From Candidatus Schekmanbacteria bacterium (lineage in GTDB: Bacteria > Schekmanbacteria > GWA2-38-11 > J061), in contig RFHX01000263.1 of NCBI GenBank assembly GCA_003695725.1, positions 1 through 5,947 of the forward strand: a DNA stretch of 5,947 nt. The letters run 5' to 3'. Position numbers and translations under genes: made by a program. Below are positions 4,787-5,947 of this stretch, in pieces (position 1 is the first letter of the stretch; each line of letters opens with the position of its first letter). Below the pieces are notes generated by a model. It had not been told where the DNA came from, did not search any database, and worked only from the letters and a program-made list of their open reading frames with translations.

Positions 4787-5446
4787 TTGCCAAAAAAGGA
4801 ATCTTTAACAAATAAATTAAGGCCATATTATCCATATGTTCTTCCTTTTGCTGTTTTTATGATTTTAACAGAAATCGGTAATTGGATACCAGATGCAATA
4901 TATTACATCTATCCTCTCAAAACATTAGTAACAGCGGGTATTCTCTTATATTACTGGAAATATTATAAAGAATTGAATCTCTCTTGGACAGGTTTTGCAC
5001 TCTTCTGCGGGATTGCAGTTTTCATAATCTGGGTCGGTATAGATGATTTTTATCCAAAGCTTTCATCAGGGACAAGTTATAATCCCTATGCTTTTAAAAG
5101 CAAAAGAATTGCAGTTTGGCTTATATTCAACAGAATGATCGGAAGTGTAGTCATTGTACCAGTTATGGAGGAGCTTTTTTGGAGATCCTTCATTTTGCGA
5201 TTTTTAATCAATCAAGATTTTAGAAAAGTTCCTATTGGAACATTTACATGGCCATCATTTATAATAAGTTCAATTCTTTTTGGTACAGAACATAACAGAT
5301 GGCTTGCCGGAATCATTGCAGGTGCTATATACAATATTGTCCTTTATCAGAGGAAAGAACTGTCAGACTGTATTGCAGCCCACGCAATCACTAATTTTCT
5401 GTTGGGAGTCTTTGTGGTTTCATCAGGCTGTTATGAATTTTGGTAA
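4787..5446 (+). CDS. CPBP-family intramembrane metalloprotease (CAAX prenyl protease-related)
   Basis: The 219-residue membrane protein has about six hydrophobic segments and the three CPBP/Abi motifs: E128-E129-x-x-x-R133 (in PVMEELFWRS), H169 within FGTEHNRWLAG, and H199-x-x-x-N203 (AHAITNF). These residues form the active site of glutamate-type intramembrane proteases such as Rce1. Size and sequence style recall the CAAX-protease-related family (TIGR03008, from memory) often found in genomes with exosortase/PEP-CTERM sorting, but no exosortase or PEP-CTERM protein is in the window. The start is taken as TTG at 4787, because GGAGA at 4776-4780 inside the end of dtd lies 6 bases ahead. In-frame TTG 4766 and GTG 4772 are alternatives. 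The one-base gap to dtd implies coupled translation. The natural substrate is unknown. Confidence 0.85.
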   Translation: MPKKESLTNKLRPYYPYVLPFAVFMILTEIGNWIPDAIYYIYPLKTLVTAGILLYYWKYYKELNLSWTGFALFCGIAVFIIWVGIDDFYPKLSSGTSYNPYAFKSKRIAVWLIFNRMIGSVVIVPVMEELFWRSFILRFLINQDFRKVPIGTFTWPSFIISSILFGTEHNRWLAGIIAGAIYNIVLYQRKELSDCIAAHAITNFLLGVFVVSSGCYEFW

Positions 5447-5454
5447 AAAAATAA

Positions 5455-5727
5455 CTATCCTTTGAAGAAGGTCCATATCCCTATCGCTACAAAAGCAATT
5501 CCAGCGATTTTAGACATAACTTTTTCATCAATCCAATTTGAAAGAATGGTGCCTGCAAATACGGCAATCGCAGATGCCACTGTCAAAGCAAAAGCAGCCC
5601 CTATGAAAACAACTATCTTGCTATTTTGAGCTTCAGAAGCATAAAGCAATGTTGCAAGTTGAGTCTTATCAGCAATTTCAGCAATAAACACTGTCCCAAA
5701 AACCGTCAGCAGAAGTTTAAAGTCCAT
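5455..5727 (-). CDS. Half-size UPF0016/GDT1-family membrane protein, putative cation (Mn2+/Ca2+) transporter
   Basis: The 90-residue protein has three hydrophobic segments (about 3-16, 36-62 and 70-88). The family motif appears as E17-I-A-D-K-T22, against the usual E-x-G-D-K-[TS], so Ala replaces Gly. Relatives (Gdt1, TMEM165, bacterial MneA-type proteins) move Mn2+ or Ca2+ across membranes and usually have two such halves. Single-half bacterial members are thought to dimerise or work with a second half encoded nearby. No second half is visible here, because the convergent CPBP gene occupies the downstream side after 8 bases. AAGGAG about 7 bases before the ATG supports the start. Substrate is inferred from the family only. 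Confidence 0.85.
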   Translation of the reverse strand: MDFKLLLTVFGTVFIAEIADKTQLATLLYASEAQNSKIVVFIGAAFALTVASAIAVFAGTILSNWIDEKVMSKIAGIAFVAIGIWTFFKG

Positions 5728-5764
5728 TGATATCTCCTTTTTGGTTCATCGAAATTTACAAAAG

Positions 5765-5814
5765 AATTCTATTTCTCTTGTATTTTAATAGAATTTATTA
5801 CTTTTAATAGAATT
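5765..5814 (-). terminator. Possible weak terminator or inverted repeat behind the FtsH-like gene
   Basis: AATTCTATT (5765-5773) is the perfect 9-base reverse complement of AATAGAATT, which occurs at 5787-5795 and again at 5806-5814. On the minus strand this gives an AT-only-plus-one-GC hairpin downstream of the stop at 5854, followed by CTTTTGT. It is weak and has two possible partner arms because of the tandem duplication. Confidence 0.3.
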
Positions 5815-5820
5815 TATTAC
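5783..5820. repeat. Perfect 19-bp tandem direct repeat, two copies
   Basis: TTTTAATAGAATTTATTAC occurs at 5783-5801 and immediately again at 5802-5820, without a mismatch. It lies between two minus-strand genes. Perfect identity suggests a recent slippage duplication, or less likely a paired protein-binding site. Confidence 0.95.
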
Positions 5821-5853
5821 TTGGTAAGTTTAAGAAAAAAATTGAAGGAAATT

Positions 5854-5947
5854 TTATGTCTTCTCTCTTTCTCCCAAAATCTCATTTATCTTGCCATAAT
5901 CGAGAACTTCTTCCTGTAAAAGGCACTCTGCCATTTTGTTTAGGAGA
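5854..5947 (-). CDS. ftsH: C-terminal end of a probable FtsH ATP-dependent zinc metalloprotease (partial)
   Basis: The last 31 bases-coded residues of a minus-strand gene run off the window edge and stop at TAA (5856-5854). They include LLNKMAECLLQEEVLDYGK and then INEILGE. The pattern A-x-x-L-L-x-x-E-x-L-[DG]-x-x-x-I-x-x-I-L is typical of the helical C-terminus of FtsH, the membrane AAA protease that degrades unassembled membrane proteins. None of the ATPase or HExxH parts is visible, so the identification rests on a short tail. The UPF0016 gene lies 126 bases downstream on the same strand. Confidence 0.5.
   Translation of the reverse strand, partial: LLNKMAECLLQEEVLDYGKINEILGEREKT

Noticed and set aside
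1-5947. CRISPR arrays, insertion sequences, phage attachment sites
   Set aside because: No spaced repeats, transposase-like frames or integrase genes; the tRNA-Leu 3' end is not duplicated in the window.

Overview
The window is AT-rich: about 34% GC across 841-1200 and about 15% in 61-120. It reads as part of a Gram-negative-type bacterial chromosome. The supports are secreted proteins with signal peptides, a lipoprotein whose lipidated Cys is followed by Ser, strong Shine-Dalgarno (SD) sites, a candidate sigma-54 promoter, and a CAAX-protease-like membrane protein of the kind often found in exosortase genomes. A deltaproteobacterium-like or uncultured candidate-phylum bacterium would fit. 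The species cannot be named from this sequence.

Left part (1-2770). A short Cys-rich peptide gene (191-484) has an 11-base perfect SD and an upstream -24/-12 (sigma-54-like) element with a nearby IHF-like site. From residue 39 the peptide carries eight consecutive aromatic-x-Cys units, which suggests the precursor of a ribosomally made, post-translationally modified peptide (RiPP). No maturation enzyme lies in the window. After it comes a 335-base gap with a weak hairpin region, a stray SD followed only by an interrupted frame, and a sigma-70-type promoter. That promoter serves two same-strand genes for secreted proteins: a very basic single-domain IPT/TIG-like protein (820-1269) and a 462-residue protein with a DUF4382-like N-terminal part and two related beta-rich modules (1314-2702). 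A 13-bp-stem terminator closes this unit.

Middle (2770-4785). On the minus strand is a fused peptide methionine sulfoxide reductase, MsrA then MsrB, with a lipoprotein signal. A second, very well placed ribosome binding site before Met31 could give a cytoplasmic form. Then follow tRNA-Leu(UAG) with its own promoter, and dtd, encoding D-aminoacyl-tRNA deacylase, which has no visible SD.

Right part (4787-5947). A CPBP-family membrane protease starts at a TTG one base after the dtd stop. Convergent to it is a half-size UPF0016/GDT1-type membrane protein. The window ends in the C-terminus of a minus-strand gene resembling FtsH. Between those last two is a perfect 19-bp tandem duplication.

Functionally the window mixes housekeeping (tRNA-Leu, Dtd, probable FtsH, UPF0016), envelope protein repair (MsrAB) and an accessory secreted block. 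The most novel element is the Cys-rich peptide with its putative sigma-54 control.
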